Assembly (NCBI GenBank): GCA_010645155.1
Contig: CM021321.1
Coordinates: 9,945,154 to 10,009,153, forward strand
DNA from: Tigriopus japonicus
Lineage: Eukaryota > Arthropoda > Copepoda > Harpacticoida > Harpacticidae
DNA length: 64,000 nt
Direction: 5' to 3'
Shown here: positions 46,101 through 58,178 of the stretch, piece after piece
How positions within the stretch are numbered: position 1 is the stretch's first letter
Layout: each line of letters begins with the position of its first letter
Notes under the pieces: generated by a model
Database searches by the model: none
What the model was told of the DNA's origin: nothing
Seen by the model: the letters and a program-made list of their open reading frames with translations, nothing else
Program-made: the position numbers and the translations under genes

Positions 46101-49100
46101 CATTTGTAGAGCGACAAAAACCGCTTGAGATCGCCATGTTTGCTTTACAAATGAGGGCAAATGATCGCTCAATGTCTCCATTTATGGCTCCATACGCCCA
46201 GAACGTCTCAAGCTCTGATTGAAAGCCCGAGTGTTACATTTCGAACTTCCATAATGGAATCGAGATCGATCCCATCCCGCCAACCTTCTCGCGAGCGCAC
46301 TTTTGTGAAAGGTCAGAACACGAACACTCAAAGGTCTGATTTGAAATTCTATTGGACAAGCATGATTGTTCGTTTCTCTCCCAAAGCCTTGAGCCAATCA
46401 TCAAGAAAGTCGATACATACGATAATTCGGTTGGCGGGGCGTGAGTGTCCGTGACCTTGTCAAGTTGAATCTATCCAAGATTGGCGCCTGTCATCGAAGG
46501 AAAGCCCTCTGATGCATCGAGATTAGATCCCAAATTCCAGTCAATCTCACTGGATATTGAACCCCATAAACACCTAACTCGGCAGTGCACACTGCTCACC
46601 GAAACCAAACCAGTTCGGGGGAAAACAACTGATTTGTACGGCACAGATAAGACAACATCTCGCCCGATCTTGGGAATCGGAACAATGGGAGTTCGTCGAG
46701 CTTAATCAAGAAGTTGTTCAAATAAAATATAGCCGTTTTAGTTGTAGTAGTAATAGTGCTAGAGGTAGGTAGTATCCTGATGAAGGCGATCCCGGCAGGT
46801 GGTCGCATCATATGTTCGATGAAAGAAATTGCCCCTTGAGAAGAGCGCGAGACAAAAGCACTTCGGCATGAATAATTGAGTTCATGAAGAGGTTTTTAAT
46901 GGTCACAATTGCCTTGAAGAAAGCCAAGTGGCAAATGAGCAATGGCAAATGCAAGAAGCCTAGGAAGTAGAAGTAGAAGAAGAAGAAGCAATCAACCTCG
47001 CCACCAGCATCGTAATCATCACCGACAGCGACGAAAACGACCAGAACGAAGGTTCCAAAGCACGGAGCAATTAACAATGAATTCTGGAAAAGAAATTTGC
47101 ACGACTCACTCCAGATACTACTGGAACCTTCACTCTACCACGAACTACGTTCACCTCAATAAATTCACCAATTTGGGTTCAAATCATGCCCATTTTTCTA
47201 GATGACGTTCCTGGGCCCTGAAATCTATATCTTCGATAATGAGAGCTCAAAACACTGTACCTATGCCCGAAGTATCAGTGGGTGTCCTGAGCTTCGAAGT
47301 AGCCTCATGACCTCCACTTGAAAATGAGCTCCAGGTGGGGGGAAAAGGTGGGTCTTGAGCAGCTGCACAAATCAAGGATGAAGTATGTGGAACTCCGGAG
47401 GGTTGATGACGTTTCACCGCATCAAAACTCTTGCCATTAATACAAAGGGTCATCATTCACTATATGTGCACTTTAAGTCGAATGTTCATTAAGGCGGAGT
47501 CAGTTTTTCAGCGAAGTTTGTTGGTATCTGAAAGCCCTAATTGCCAAACTTGGTGGGCAATCCGGATCTTAATCTCGATTTTGACATGCTGGGTGTCGGT
47601 AGAAGTGGTAATTGAAACCCATCACGGCCTATTAAAAGTCATGTTTCCTCATTGGTCTCGCTGATCAAGGATGCGTGGGCATCTCTTTGACTCAAAGTAG
47701 GCTTAAATGTCAAAACTCCCGCACGTGTGTGTTCTTTTTCTCTTATCGAAGCCTCTCGTTTCCATTTTTCACTTTGTGTTTTGTTTATTAATAACACCAG
47801 GGTTCAAGATTTCAAGTCCTCTAGCATGATATGGACTTTCCAGTCAAGGTTAATTGACACTTTGGCAATGGGCTCGCGTGCCAAGATCTCGGGTACAAAA
47901 AGTATCCTCTGATTCCTGACGAGAATGGTTGTTGTGCTAATTTGTATGACGAATGATTTGCATGTCTCTTGTTCCGGTATTGACGTGCATACAAATTGGG
48001 CACCCTACCATTTCGGATTGGTTTAGTGGATCTTAAGATCGGATTAGGTCCCTTTTTCTGACCATAAGAAGGCTTGAAATACAGTTGTTGTGCAGAGTAA
48101 TTGGGAAAGAAATGAAGGAAATCAGGGCGTCAAGGTATTGAGATAAAACAAAGCGGTGTTTAAATCTTGAACCTGGCTTATCTTCTTGCTTTGGCGTCGG
48201 CGCTTGATAACACGAAGATAGTGAAAGTGGCAAAAATGACTCAATATAAAAAAACTCATTTGGGATGATGGCCTACCTGTGGAGGTGAGATTGCTTGGGC
48301 CCTACCCAATAAAAGGTTCTTCCATACTTTTTGCACAAATTGCATAGCCAAATCTAATGACGCGGTGAGCTTAAGCTCCATGGAAAGAATTTCTCCTCTC
48401 AAGCGAGGATTCTGATTCGGTAGTCCGTGAAAAGATGATGCACCTCAGAAAGAATTCTTTGGTGGCTTCCTTTTGGGTAGATACACTTGTGATACGATGG
48501 ATGGGAAAGAATTTGATCCGATAAACAGATGAGAAAACGTGAAATTCTTCGTAAATTGCATGTCCAGTGAAGTTTTAAGAGCTGTTCTCTGAATATTAGT
48601 CGGGGGAGCATCCATGCAAAGAAGTTTTTCACGGAGGCACATGGAGTGACTTCCTGACTTGCAACTTTTCGGTTGCAACTTGCACGATTTTTTTTCGAAA
48701 ACTGCTCTTTGATTAAAAGCCGATCATCACATGAGAACGAGGTTCATGTACTCCTGCGATGTCATGAGACCTGTGTGTGTGTAGGTACGTAGAATCAGAA
48801 TCAGGAGGAGGAGGAGGAGTTACAGTAACCGTAACCTTTCGGGTGAAGCGGATTCAAGTTCGTGAGTGATCCCAGGAAAATGATCGGGTTCTAAACTTTG
48901 AGCTTTGTCTTCTTACTCGACTGATTAAAGAGGAAGTCACAGCATCTTGATACTCGATGAGGATTGGAGGAAATCTCATCATCCTCGTGACAGACACAGA
49001 CAAGCTTCAAAATCCGCGTCTGTCTGTGAGGGTGCTACTCATTTCCCTTAATTATGATTCCACATCACTTCGATCCGGATCACTGATAACCAGTTAAGAA

Positions 49101-52100
49101 CCCCAAGTGGCCCGTCACGAATATTTGATCGGACGAAAAAGGGTCTCTAGTTTGATATCCAAATGTGGGTTATGTACTTAGGCTTCACCCTGATCTACGT
49201 GGCAAACATGTAGCCACCCCATTGTCCATGGCCATGGAAGTGTACACTTGAGTGAGTTCGTGACCCACCACTTAGATGTCTCAGAGCTCACGACCCCCTA
49301 CCCTAGAAATTTTCCAATTGTTTTAAAGTCATGCATTCAAGTCATATTTCATCTCCGACAAGCTCCTTAAGGATGACTTGGGTGGAGCGACCAAAATAGC
49401 TGAGGATAAAAATGTCCCTGTCACAAGATATCTTGTCGACCGCAGCTGGGGTCTTACAAGGATCTCCGGGCAATCTGCAGCCTACTTACTGGTGATTAAG
49501 ACAGTAATGAACCTCGGCACAGATGTACCTTTGCCTTCATCAAGAAGGGCTCTTGAGCTGGGTATCTTGAGGTGAACATGATGAGAGAGTGGCAAGCTGT
49601 TCGGATGCAGTGCATATCTGGTGGCATGGAGAGATCCCTTTACGGTCATTTGTTGAAGAATCGAGTCATTTCAAGCCAGCTCTCCCTCTCTTTCTCTGTC
49701 TTCTTTTTGTGATTATGCTTCATCGTTCGTGCCCGTTTAATGGCCCGTTAAAATTTGCTGCAATTAGCATGCTGGCCCAGATAAAGGATGAACTCGACAA
49801 AGGCAATCTCTAACCTACATTTTCCGCCTCATCGCATGAAGAACCATAGATTTTTTTACCTGAGAAATTCAGGCACCTCCGCAGGTACAAATGTTGAAGG
49901 TTAGGAGTGACTTTCAAAATGATTCCCAATCCCAGATCCGTTATCCTTGGACAATCGGTCAGATCGAGATATTGAAGGAACACACTGGGAATGGTCCCTG
50001 GTGGCACGCCCACCAGAGCTGCAGTGGCGGGGCTAGGCTCAGCTGTTCCACTTACATCGAAGGTGCTGATTTGAGAACAACCTGTTGAGAAGAAATACAA
50101 AGTTAATTATTGGTTTACTGTGGACGAATGGAAAAGGTTTGGTAACGTCCAATTCATGAATCAAAGTGATTAAAAACAGAGCTAAATTTTAATAGACTTA
50201 TGGAGTAAAGATGAAATCCCGGGCACTTAATTTTCAAAAGAGTAAGAGGAAAAACCCAATACGTTTCTACGAGGATTTCAGGTATATGCGAATGCATGTA
50301 AAATGTCAAGGTTAGAAGGAGATCGTTTTTCTGATCATTTTGGTGGGGAATTCAATGGTGTAGGGCAAGGTGTCCATTCGCCCGCCTCCCTCATTATCCC
50401 TCATTGGAGTTGTTTGCATAAGTAGTAATTTGGTCGAGATTCTCTTGAAAGGCACTAATTTGGTCTTGTACAAAAATGAATGCATCCTTCAAAGAAGGAG
50501 GAAGCTTTTTCCAAGAGTGGCGAAGGACAAGAAAATCAGGCTTGTCAAGTTTTTGACACCTCCCTCCACGAAAAAAGACACGATTTATTCACGTTTCCGG
50601 ACTTGATGCCATTAACTTTTGTTTTTGAGTTAGCCATAAATCATCCTTGAGGTCAATGACTCTGAGTCAGTTGCTTTAATTTCCTTGTGACATCAATTGA
50701 AACACACGAAAAATGAACGCAATTATGGTTCTTTTTGGATTTCCGGCTCAGTTTCAAAATTGTTCAAAAAATCGAAAAATGGTGAGCCAACATTGAAAAA
50801 TCCTTTTCGCCGAAATTTCGTCCATCACAAAATTGAGCTTTTGAGGCTTAAGAAACCTTAGCCTTCGAAGATTAGGTTCGCTAAAGAAGCCAACATCGAG
50901 GCTTTGTGATGGCTTGCTTTGTTTCACTCATTTCTCAAATATTAATCGTCAATGGCCAGATCTATTGGCCTATTCCATTCATAGTAAATTCAGCAAAAAT
51001 GAAAAAAGAAGTCTCGCAAAATGGATTTCAAAGTTCATGAACAAAAAGGATATTTAAAGGCATTCTTTAATCGCGAGGCTGAATCTGGGAGATTGGTCAA
51101 TATTGTTCAATCGCTTTTCAAGGCTTGTAACATTTTTTGTCAGCTAGGACGACATTCCTGCCAAGAGTGGTGGAATATCTGAAGATGGAAGCTTTCCGTA
51201 TTAAGATCATATCGTATCTATTCAACTCATTCAATTCCACTTTTACTTTTTAACTTTAACACCTATTGCTCCAATAAACCGAAGATCACCAAGAATCTAC
51301 ATCAACAAATCTATCATTCAAATAGAGGTAAGTGAACAATGTTTGTAATTAGTTACCTTTTTGTTGGGCTACAATGTGTTTTATCATCTCTAAAATCTCT
51401 ATCACTCCAAACGAAATATTCGAATCACTTATTTTCAAAACGAGGGTGTGCAAATTTAGTTTATTGATTTCACCATCACTCTTATGCTTTTTGCGTATTT
51501 GAGAACCGTTATTGAAGATGAACGTTTATTCAAAAAAGCACCGTGAGACTCATTCGTTGGATATTCGTTATATTAGCCCAAATTCAAATTCGCATTCACA
51601 TGACGCGAGAAAAATGATCATTATATGTACAAAGTATTGTGAATAGAAAAAAAAATATTGCCGTACAGCCTTGACTCGAATTCATTACTACTTGTTACGT
51701 ATGGGAATATGAAAGTGTCACTTCCTTTTCAATATTATTTTCATAATTGGTTCAATTTATCTGAACCAGAATAAAAACTAAAATTATCTGAACAGATAAC
51801 CCCCAAGAGAGATTTGAATGTCAAAACTCATGCACATTAATAGTACGTTATACATCCCAACTTTTTGCTCATCTGTATCGAGTTGTATTCGGAGCACTTA
51901 CGAAGTTTGCGAGCTATTTTGGTCGTCAAATGCACAATCCTTTTCAGCATTGTCTTGAAAGTGAGCGACTATCAAATTATTCCTCGCTCGTCGTTCCGAA
52001 CCTGACGTGACACGATAGAACTCGGTCGAAGTGGAGCTCAAAAAAAAGTTGACGGAACGTCACCCTGTTTCGTACGGTGGATTACACGTTTCATGGACTC

Positions 52101-53929
52101 CCCTTTTGGCCATAAAACCCAAGTCAAGTTGGCAAAAGATGCGAGTAAATTTGAATATTAATCAGCACAAATCTCTGACTCCACCCAAGCAAAAAAGATG
52201 GAGCCACAAATTAAATCAGCAAATGATCTCGTCTCAACCAAACCCGACGGATGAGTGAAGTCCAAAGAGCTGGAGGAGTGCACCCTCAGGCTACAAAAGT
52301 TCATTTGCCATCAAGAGTTTTTGGGGGCTTGATCCCATTGCCTGCCATGCATTCCCAGTAGCCGATAGCTTTCGCCCTCTGACATCCTAATAAGTGTGTA
52401 ATAATACTAGAGGAGTTTCAAAACTAAAGTGGATCAAGCTCATTTCAGTTCTTGAGTGTTTACTGTAGTTGCTTTCAAACGGATCATTAGAGTCGCGACG
52501 GTCGAAATAAAAAATGATTTGGGAGGAGCATTGAAGATAAATATTGATTGGTGGTAATGGGTAGTTGCCCTTTAATGAATAGGGAGCACAAGGAGGATCA
52601 TTTGTATGCCTAATGTATCTTTTGTCGGAGACCTCAAGCAAGCACCACGCATAACGGAATCACTCTCTCTCTCAGAATTTAGACGTGAAGGAATGCATAC
52701 ATTCCCTGATCTGGCTTCCAAATCACGGATTAGAGTGTCCTACTTGCAAATTTACTCAACCAAGTTTGACTTGACTTATTGCTTCTACTTTTAAGAGAAG
52801 GTTTGAGCAAGAAAATTTTACCAGTAACATCCAGATGGGTTAAGGTAGAACACTTTGACACCAAATTCTGAAGTCCGGCATTGGTTATAGATTTACAAGC
52901 CTTTAGCACTAATGTCCGCAATGAAGGGCAGGACCGACTGATAGCCCAAAGTCCGGAATCAGTCAGTCTGGAACAAGACTGAATAGATATCTTTTCCACA
53001 CTAGAACACATGTGAGGGGAATCTCGAGCCACCAGTTTGAGCAATGTTGAAATAGCCAAATCAGCGTTCAATTTGTCACCACTAAGCTGGATCTCTTGCC
53101 ATAACAGGGGATCCCACGAGAGAAAATAGAACCTTCGGCACACTCTTGAGCAATGGCAGATTGTTGACGTATTGAGAAATGAGAAGATTCGAACAATGAG
53201 CTCATCAGGTAACCAACTGAAATATGACACAGAAGGACGACGCTTAGTTTTGTACTCAACACATTGATTGCTCATGTCCAAGTTGACACCAGAGTCATAG
53301 AAGTTTGGCACCTTGGGAGGCAGAGGTTTCTTGACATTGGTTGGGCATGGAGACAATTCCATAGAGGTCAATGGGGACGATGAGTCAGTCCCATCCCATG
53401 CCATGGTGTGGTATCCCATGTCCATGGAGGATGGAGACATTTTGAGGTTGGAAGTGGTAAATGGTGGCAGTTTGCGAGGTGGAGGTGTGGCGCTGTTCCT
53501 TACATGGGACAAGCTGTTCTTCTGTTTTCGTCGAGCTCCACCCACAATATCTGAAGCTAGGGTAACACCTCCTGAGTCTGTGGATGACTGTCTAGAGTGA
53601 GAAGTATTGATAGAAAATGGGGATGCCAGTGATGACATTCTGGACTGGTCGTCAAACGAGTTCCCAGAACCTTGACGATAAAATGAGGATGAAGACAAGG
53701 AAAGGTCCAGGGTTGATGACTGATTGGACAAAGCTGATGATTGCCTTGAATGGTGAATTGATCTAGCAAAAGGAGACATGCCCCTGGGACCATTTGAAAC
53801 ACTAGAATTGGGGGAATCCATTCCTGTTGGCACTTTTGAATTGATGTTACACCTGGGAGAGAGTCTCATATCTCTAGGCAAAGGCGACATGTTGGTCCTT
53901 GGAGGCCCTTGATTAGTTGCCATGGCCAT
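42622..53929 (-). CDS. Fbxl7: F-box/LRR protein, FBXL7-type (minus-strand paralogue)
   Basis: Second FBXL7-type SCF substrate receptor. Exons on the minus strand: 53929-52822, 50081-49860 and 43157-42622. Both introns are GT/AG and phase 1, at the same places in the protein as in the plus-strand gene. The joined frame is 621 residues: a Ser/Pro-rich disordered region (1-230) with SPSSMDMGYHTMAW, the F-box at about 235-280 (SWLPDELIVRIFSFL...VCRRFYFLSWDPLLW), then leucine-rich repeats to the end (CIIEHTNPGFY). The ATG at 53929 is the first in frame. An in-frame TGA lies upstream (about 53962), but a TTGTAG acceptor-like site just before it in the frame (about 53950) leaves room for an upstream non-coding or coding exon. 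Confidence 0.9.
43158..49859 (-). other. Intron 2 of minus-strand Fbxl7 (6.7 kb)
   Basis: Starts GTAAAAAAATC (from 49859) and ends at the TTTGTTTCAG next to 43158. Nothing recognisable as a gene, RNA or repeat. It includes a purine-rich AGAAGTAGAAGAAGAAGAAG tract near 46968-46988. Open frames here are short. Confidence 0.5.
49860..50081 (-). CDS. Fbxl7: Leucine-rich-repeat exon 2 of minus-strand Fbxl7
   Basis: 74 codons between the acceptor TTCTTCTCAACAG and the donor CTCAG|GTAAAA. Starts CSQISTFDVSG and contains LQYLDLTDCPRITDLGLGII and LQHLYLRRCLNFS, the counterpart of exon 3 in the plus-strand gene but 36 nt shorter. Confidence 0.92.
50082..52821 (-). other. Intron 1 of minus-strand Fbxl7 (2.7 kb)
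   Basis: Bounded by GTAAAATTTTC and CTTCTCAACAG. No gene or clear repeat seen; AT-rich. Confidence 0.55.
52822..53929 (-). CDS. Fbxl7: N-terminal and F-box exon of minus-strand Fbxl7
   Basis: 1108 nt coding for residues 1-369: start MAMATNQGPPRTNMSPLPRD, Ser-rich tracts (SSTLDLSLSSSSF), a Lys/Arg-Pro stretch, the GYHT motif (53441-53401), the F-box and the first leucine-rich repeats, ending LDVTG at ACTG|GTAAAA. The pre-F-box part has almost no alignable similarity to the plus-strand gene outside the GYHT motif. Confidence 0.9.
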
Positions 53930-56900
53930 GATGCCAAAGACCACTACAATAGTCAGTTTTAATCACCGCCACACAAAAGATTGAGCCCAATTCGAGCATT
54001 TGGTACCACTTTCTTCTTTCAATCTTGAGGCAGACACCAGTCACAAACTATCTGAAGCCAGCAACAACTGTTGTTGTAACATAATTCAAAACATGAGCAC
54101 CTTTCTTACTACTCTCACTTCACCTCATCCCTGTGGCATGACTTGGGATTCAGCAGCCCAAAACTTGGTTCTACTGCCGTCACTACCACTGAACCTCTAT
54201 CTTGGACCGAGACAGACCAATGGCTCCACGAGAATCAGCAGGCAGAGGGCAAAACGATCAACCTCCCTTGCCCTCTATCTATCTATCCGCACCTATTCCT
54301 AAGAAAAACATTTCTCAACAAGAACGGGAGAAGAGGGGATTGAGGGAGACACAGGGAACTCAAAGGGTCTTCGACGACCTGGCCCGACTAACTAAGCCAT
54401 CCTTCCTATCACCCAAAATCAAGCACATGGTTTACCACCAACCTGGACATACACCCGTCAACATTTCCTTTTCTCAAGACTACAATGGTTTCTTGTTAGC
54501 CTTCAAGAAGTGATTATATCGTGAAAAAGGCCAACTCAATGAAAATAACACATACATGGTTCAAAACATCCAAGAGAAGAGTCTTCCACCCGACATTTTC
54601 ATTCGTCCGTACCTGATTACAAAGGTATGCGTGGTCGTACCAGCCCAAAACCTCATGGACTCTTATAGGTAGATGGATGGTTGGTTGGATGCACGCAGAC
54701 TCCGTCATTGGAAGGAGCACCAAGTTGGCCGACTGGGTTGGTTTGCTTCGGTTTTCGGTCCACGGTTGTTTTGGAATGGTAGTGATGGTGATGGTAGCGA
54801 GGCGGATGGGACTGGTCACAAGTGGTACAAACGCAAAAACAAGTTTTGGGGCATCTCATTTCACCCCGATCGAGTGAATGCGTCGGCCATCTCCAGCCCT
54901 TTTCGGACAGCTTGACAAGAGCCTGGGCTGTCTTGACATGCCTTTAGTTTTTTCGCTTCGGGGCAATCTCTTCGCCTCTTCTCATTTCGAGTGAGGAGAA
55001 GGCGAAAAAAAGATGAAGAAACCAGGGATCCAAGTTATGTTTTGAGACTGCCCAATTCTTTTTCCCCTCTTGTTTCGCCCAATCAGGACGTACTCTCAAG
55101 AGTTTCATCTGATGATCATGACGACGATGATGATGAGGATCATCATCATGACCATCATCATGGAGGTAGATAGAAGTAATCGTGGTGAAGGTGGTGGTAG
55201 ATTTGGTGGCCATGGTTTCAGGCCAAAACCCAGCTTGTGGCATCCTCATTCGCCATCGCCCAATTCTCATTTTCCTCCCAGAGCTCGTGTGTGCTCATTG
55301 TACATTCACAAGGACTCCACTGAACTCGAGAGTAGGTCTTGGGCAGGTCTCGTTGAATGCCCAACCGATAAAAGCCCAAAGGTATTGTTCATGCCTCCAG
55401 GACTCATTTTGAGCATTCCGTAAAAATTAAAGGGAAACCACTGGACGGACACCACCGTCAAACTCGACAACCCACGAAAAGCCTGGTCGAATCGGAATTT
55501 CGTTTCGTTTCTGCTCCACTGTCTGTGTCTACCTATGAGGTGTACTCGATCGAGTTACTATACATCTTAAGCCGAGGTGGCTCATTCCATGAAGGCCTGA
55601 AGGGATTTGGGCTTAAATCGCCAACTCGTCGAGATTTCTCGTTGGCTTCGCATTAGGATAGGAGGAGGAATGTGGAAGAAAAGCAATCACAAAGCTTAAG
55701 TGATCAATAAATTCAAATTTGTTGTGGTGTGCAATATAGCCTCATAATTTATGAGCTGGAAGAGCATCATTTGTGTAGATACACACACGTTCCCGAAGCT
55801 GGAAAGCAACGTCGTCTTTGTGAGAGCCTGCAATCAATTCAGATTCCCACATGAGCCTGACTGGGATGGTCGCACAATCCTCTTATAATGTCTAACCGGA
55901 CCCAATTCAAGCCAGTCTGGCGATGGATGTCTGGTCGGGTGTGTCGGTGGCCACAAACACTCACCTCTGACCTTTTTAATGAACAAGATCTCTCCGGACG
56001 GATCGACGAGCCAAGCAAATCCGAAAGATAATCAGAGCCCCATTTCGGATATTTTCACACTCGCCGTCGATCTTGATGTCGGGTTCATGCCCTTTGTTTT
56101 CAGAGCCACTGATAATGGGTTGACTTGTGGAAAAACGGTGGTGATCTCAACGCAACAGGGTATTTTCACCGACAACGAAACAACATCCGTTGCTGTTGGA
56201 TTTGCTTTTAAGAGTAAAGCCACTCGAAGCCGGATAGGAAGAATCCGTGCGGAATATCAGATATTCGACAGTATCTTTGTCCAACTTTGGAGTGGGTCCC
56301 TGAAATCTTTCTGGTTGGTGCCGATGAATAATTCATCGGCCTGTCCTGATGGTCTTCAAACTTTTGATTGAGAGGATAAACAGCTCCTCTTCAACTTTCC
56401 CTTATGTAAACACATTCTAGAAGCTCAAAGTAAACAAGCGGTATTGCCGAACTTGTCTTCAAACATTGAGCAATATCTTTTTCGCCCAGAGCTTCATTGG
56501 AGTCATCCAACCCTTTACATGGGAAATACTCGCATACCAGGGGCTTTTTATAGATGTCACCATCCAGTCTCGCTCGAAATTGGTCCCTTAAAACACTTGA
56601 TGTTGTAAAATGACATCTCGAACCTCGCTCGAGCACTAAAAACGCTAGGCTCTCTTCTACTATAAGGTCCTCAAATTGATAACTCAGACGACGAAAAGGA
56701 AGAAATGCACTTCGCCCTGTCAATCTGGTGGTTTTATGGGGTAGTTAACAAGGTTATGTTGTTCCAGCAAATGGAATCAAATTCCGTTGGCATTTTCACC
56801 ACTGCCTTTTTTCATTTTTTCGGCACTTGCTCTCTAAAATCAAGTTAACTTGTTTTACAGGGTGGCCATGTTTGCAAACTAAGGACCTCTGATTCTATCC

Positions 56901-57722
56901 ATCTACGTATTGAGTGATGAATGAATGAAATGGGAGCTTAAAAAGAGGCTTGCAAAAGTTACGGGGGGCTTCATGAAAAAAGGTGTGCAAGACTTCGAGC
57001 CAAAAATGGAAGATGAGCTTTTTTGGGTGAATTTTAATTGCAAAATTATTCAGCCATTAGAGCACAACCGCTTTGAATGCAATCTTGCTACCCTCTCTCC
57101 AAATGGCATGTCTGCTCTAGAAACGAAATAGTTTGAGGAGAAACTTATTCGAGTGGGCTAAATTAATGGACAACAACGGAAGAGTATGGCGAACTTACGG
57201 ATATCATTGGATCGGGCGGTGTCGAAGTTCGATCAGGTGGGGGAACAAAGAAATCCCATTTTAAAGACCATTTGGACTCGGATGGTGGAGCTATTTAATA
57301 TGATCACGAACCCAAGGAAAATCATTTCTGGGTGTGACCTTGGTCATAAAAATAAATGAGTTTTTCCGTCTTCCGACGGCTTTACACGTTGGCTTAGATC
57401 TCATTCTGACCGCAATTCTCGATGAGAACCATCATTATGATTGCCATTGGTTAAAGCGACGTCATTTTTTATGACTTGCCAAAACTCCATGTCCGATTAC
57501 TCGTTTTTTTCGCGTGTATGTACGACTTTTGCAGCGAGATAAGAAATGTTGCAGTTCAATTAAATGCAAAATCAACTTTCGTAAGAGGCTCAAACACATC
57601 TTGAAAACGGGGGCCCAACATCATCTTTCAATTTCCTGTCCAACGAGTTGTGCCATAACATGAGGGTTTCGTGACGGAACTCGAGAAACTCCCGATGTAA
57701 TACCACAATAACTGGTTTATAT
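53930..57722. other. Intergenic region upstream of minus-strand Fbxl7
   Basis: No recognised gene. It holds a GATGATGATGA/CATCATCATCA simple repeat (about 55108-55168). Two longer open frames, 55979-56371 (plus, 130 codons) and 56723-56391 (minus, 110 codons), match nothing I recognise and lack splice or polyadenylation support. The promoter of the minus-strand Fbxl7 gene should lie here or just inside. Confidence 0.5.
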
Positions 57723-58178
57723 TAGAGCACTATGATAACAGCGTACGGTCATAAAGTGCGCCATCTAGTGGATTTCATGCGGCAACAGCTTGCAGTTCCC
57801 ATGATGCACGTATTTTTGAATATTGCAATGGTCATTCATCAGTTTTGGACAAGCTAAAGTGCCTAAAAAATTGATGACGGAACTCCAAATAGAACTTTAA
57901 GTTTATTTCTGATGAATTTTGGCATAGATCATGCCTGAATTACCTTTTCAGTAGTCAGATTTCCATGCCAATTTGAAAGGGACTTTATCAATAATTTCAA
58001 CCAAAAACCACCACAGGTCCATAAACAGTACTCAGTCAACATTTGAGGCACTTTGGTTTGTAGAGAACTGATGGTTGACCGTTGCAATCTTCAAAAATGT
58101 GAGTATCATGTGAACTGCAAGCTGTTGCCGCATGAAATCCACTAGATGGCGCACCGTACCTGTTATTATAGTGCTCTA
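57723..58178. mobile_element. Foldback MITE, copy 2 (GCGCCATCTAGTG family)
   Basis: 456 bp with long imperfect inverted repeats of about 150 bp. The left end TAGAGCACTATGATAACAGC and the complemented right end TAGAGCACTATAATAACAGG agree, as do the inner parts GCGCCATCTAGTGGATTTCA and GCGGCAACAGCTTGCAGTTC. The left arm has an 8 bp insertion (CATAAAGT). The centre includes the complement of GGTTTTTGGTTGAA. No coding capacity. Same family as 14056-14391. Target duplication not certain. Confidence 0.88.

Noticed and set aside
55979..56371. 130-codon plus-strand open frame as a gene
   Set aside because: No recognisable family, splice sites or polyadenylation signal, and its minus-strand shadow is equally open.
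56391..56723. 110-codon minus-strand open frame as a gene or upstream Fbxl7 exon
   Set aside because: Composition is not clearly protein-like and no donor links it in phase to 53929.
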